Source of the DNA: Flavobacteriaceae bacterium UBA5079
Lineage (GTDB): Bacteria > Bacteroidota > Bacteroidia > Flavobacteriales > Flavobacteriaceae
DNA: 7,698 bases
Direction: 5' to 3'
Assembly (NCBI GenBank): GCA_002414705.1
Contig: DIAL01000095.1
Span: forward strand, 1-7,698
Numbering within the stretch: the first letter of the stretch is position 1; every line of letters begins with the position of its first letter. The notes below the pieces were generated by a model that was not told the DNA's origin, searched no databases, and saw nothing but the letters and a program-made list of their open reading frames with translations. Below are positions 7,345-7,698 of this stretch, in pieces. The position numbers and the translations under genes were made by a program.

Positions 7345-7698
7345 TTAAAATTCAAGCTCTAAATACAGGCTGCTTTGAATATTATCTTCAGTTACAGCTT
7401 CTCCTTTAAGAACCTCACCTTCAGAATCCATTAGTTTTAAATTTAAAACCCAATAACCTGTCATGGTTAAGGTTAAATTTGCATGATACATGTTATCTGC
7501 TGAATTATAACTTAAATTCGTGTTATTTGGAGAACTATGATTACCCATTCCTGGCATTCTTGGATCTAATGATAAAGTGAAGTCCTGAACGACTGGGAAT
7601 GACATCATACTCTCCATTTCATAAACTCCTAGAACGAGTTCATTATTTCCAATAATTGGATTTTTTGGTTCTACCATAGCAACCACATAACGCTTATT
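7345..7698 (-). CDS. Met-rich YtkA/FixH-like periplasmic protein, 5' part missing
   Basis: The - strand frame is open from the right window edge (it begins with Asn-Lys-Arg-Tyr-Val-Val) to a TAA at 7345, so only the last 118 or so codons are seen and the true start lies outside. A GTG at 7686 is in frame but is probably internal. The visible part resembles the YtkA-like/FixH fold: a VEPKNPIIGNNELVLGVYE opening strand, the signature DPRMPGMGNH (bases 7537-7566), an ANLTLTMTGYWVLNLKL strand pair and a polar end. Met and His are frequent (EMESMM, RMPGMGNH), which fits a periplasmic copper-binding or copper-delivery role, but this is inference and no full domain match could be tested. It is co-oriented with, and 77 bases ahead of, the predicted copper receptor, with a hairpin between them, suggesting a shared transcript and function. 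Confidence 0.75.
   Translation of the reverse strand, partial: NKRYVVAMVEPKNPIIGNNELVLGVYEMESMMSFPVVQDFTLSLDPRMPGMGNHSSPNNTNLSYNSADNMYHANLTLTMTGYWVLNLKLMDSEGEVLKGEAVTEDNIQSSLYLELEF

Noticed and set aside
7684..7686. GTG at 7686 as true start of the Met-rich protein
   Set aside because: The frame stays open to the window edge and the protein would begin inside a beta strand without an export signal, so the gene is more likely cut by the edge.
1..7698. CRISPR array, tRNA or rRNA gene, insertion sequence or phage genes
   Set aside because: No spaced direct repeats, RNA gene signatures, transposase-like proteins or terminal repeats were seen; the genes are ordinary cellular ones.

Overview
The window comes from an AT-rich genome that looks like a member of the Bacteroidota, most likely Flavobacteriaceae. 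Reasons: the cbb3 oxidase subunits CcoN and CcoO are fused into one polypeptide, genes start without clear Shine-Dalgarno sequences, CcoP has an enlarged N-terminus and a single heme c site, and the outer-membrane receptor ends in a typical Bacteroidota-style beta-barrel.

Left part (1-5210, + strand): a tightly packed cbb3-type (high oxygen affinity) cytochrome c oxidase operon that is cut by the left edge. In order it holds the 3' part of fused ccoNO, small ccoQ, ccoP (overlapping ccoQ by 4 bases), ccoG (GTG start), ccoH/fixH and a TauE/SafE-like membrane protein one base after ccoH. The first three encode the enzyme (heme-copper core, c-type heme electron entry, small membrane subunit); ccoG and ccoH encode assembly factors (cupric reductase-like iron-sulfur protein and FixH). 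The SafE-like protein is probably also involved in metal handling or maturation. The only sizeable internal gap, between ccoG and ccoH, carries a palindrome and an overlapping alternative hairpin.

Middle (5211-5269): a short convergent gap with a strong inverted repeat flanked by A and T tracts, readable as a bidirectional terminator.

Right part (5270-7698, - strand): a 665-residue TonB-dependent receptor preceded by the 3' part of a methionine-rich, YtkA/FixH-like periplasmic protein. The receptor carries a Cys-x3-Met motif in the plug and a His-x-Met motif in the barrel, matching the copper site described for OprC/NosA receptors. It is therefore best read as a copper importer. Together the window looks like a copper-to-oxidase locus: a predicted copper uptake receptor and Met-rich partner sit next to an operon whose enzyme needs copper and whose assembly factors handle it. 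That functional link is an inference from motifs and neighbourhood.
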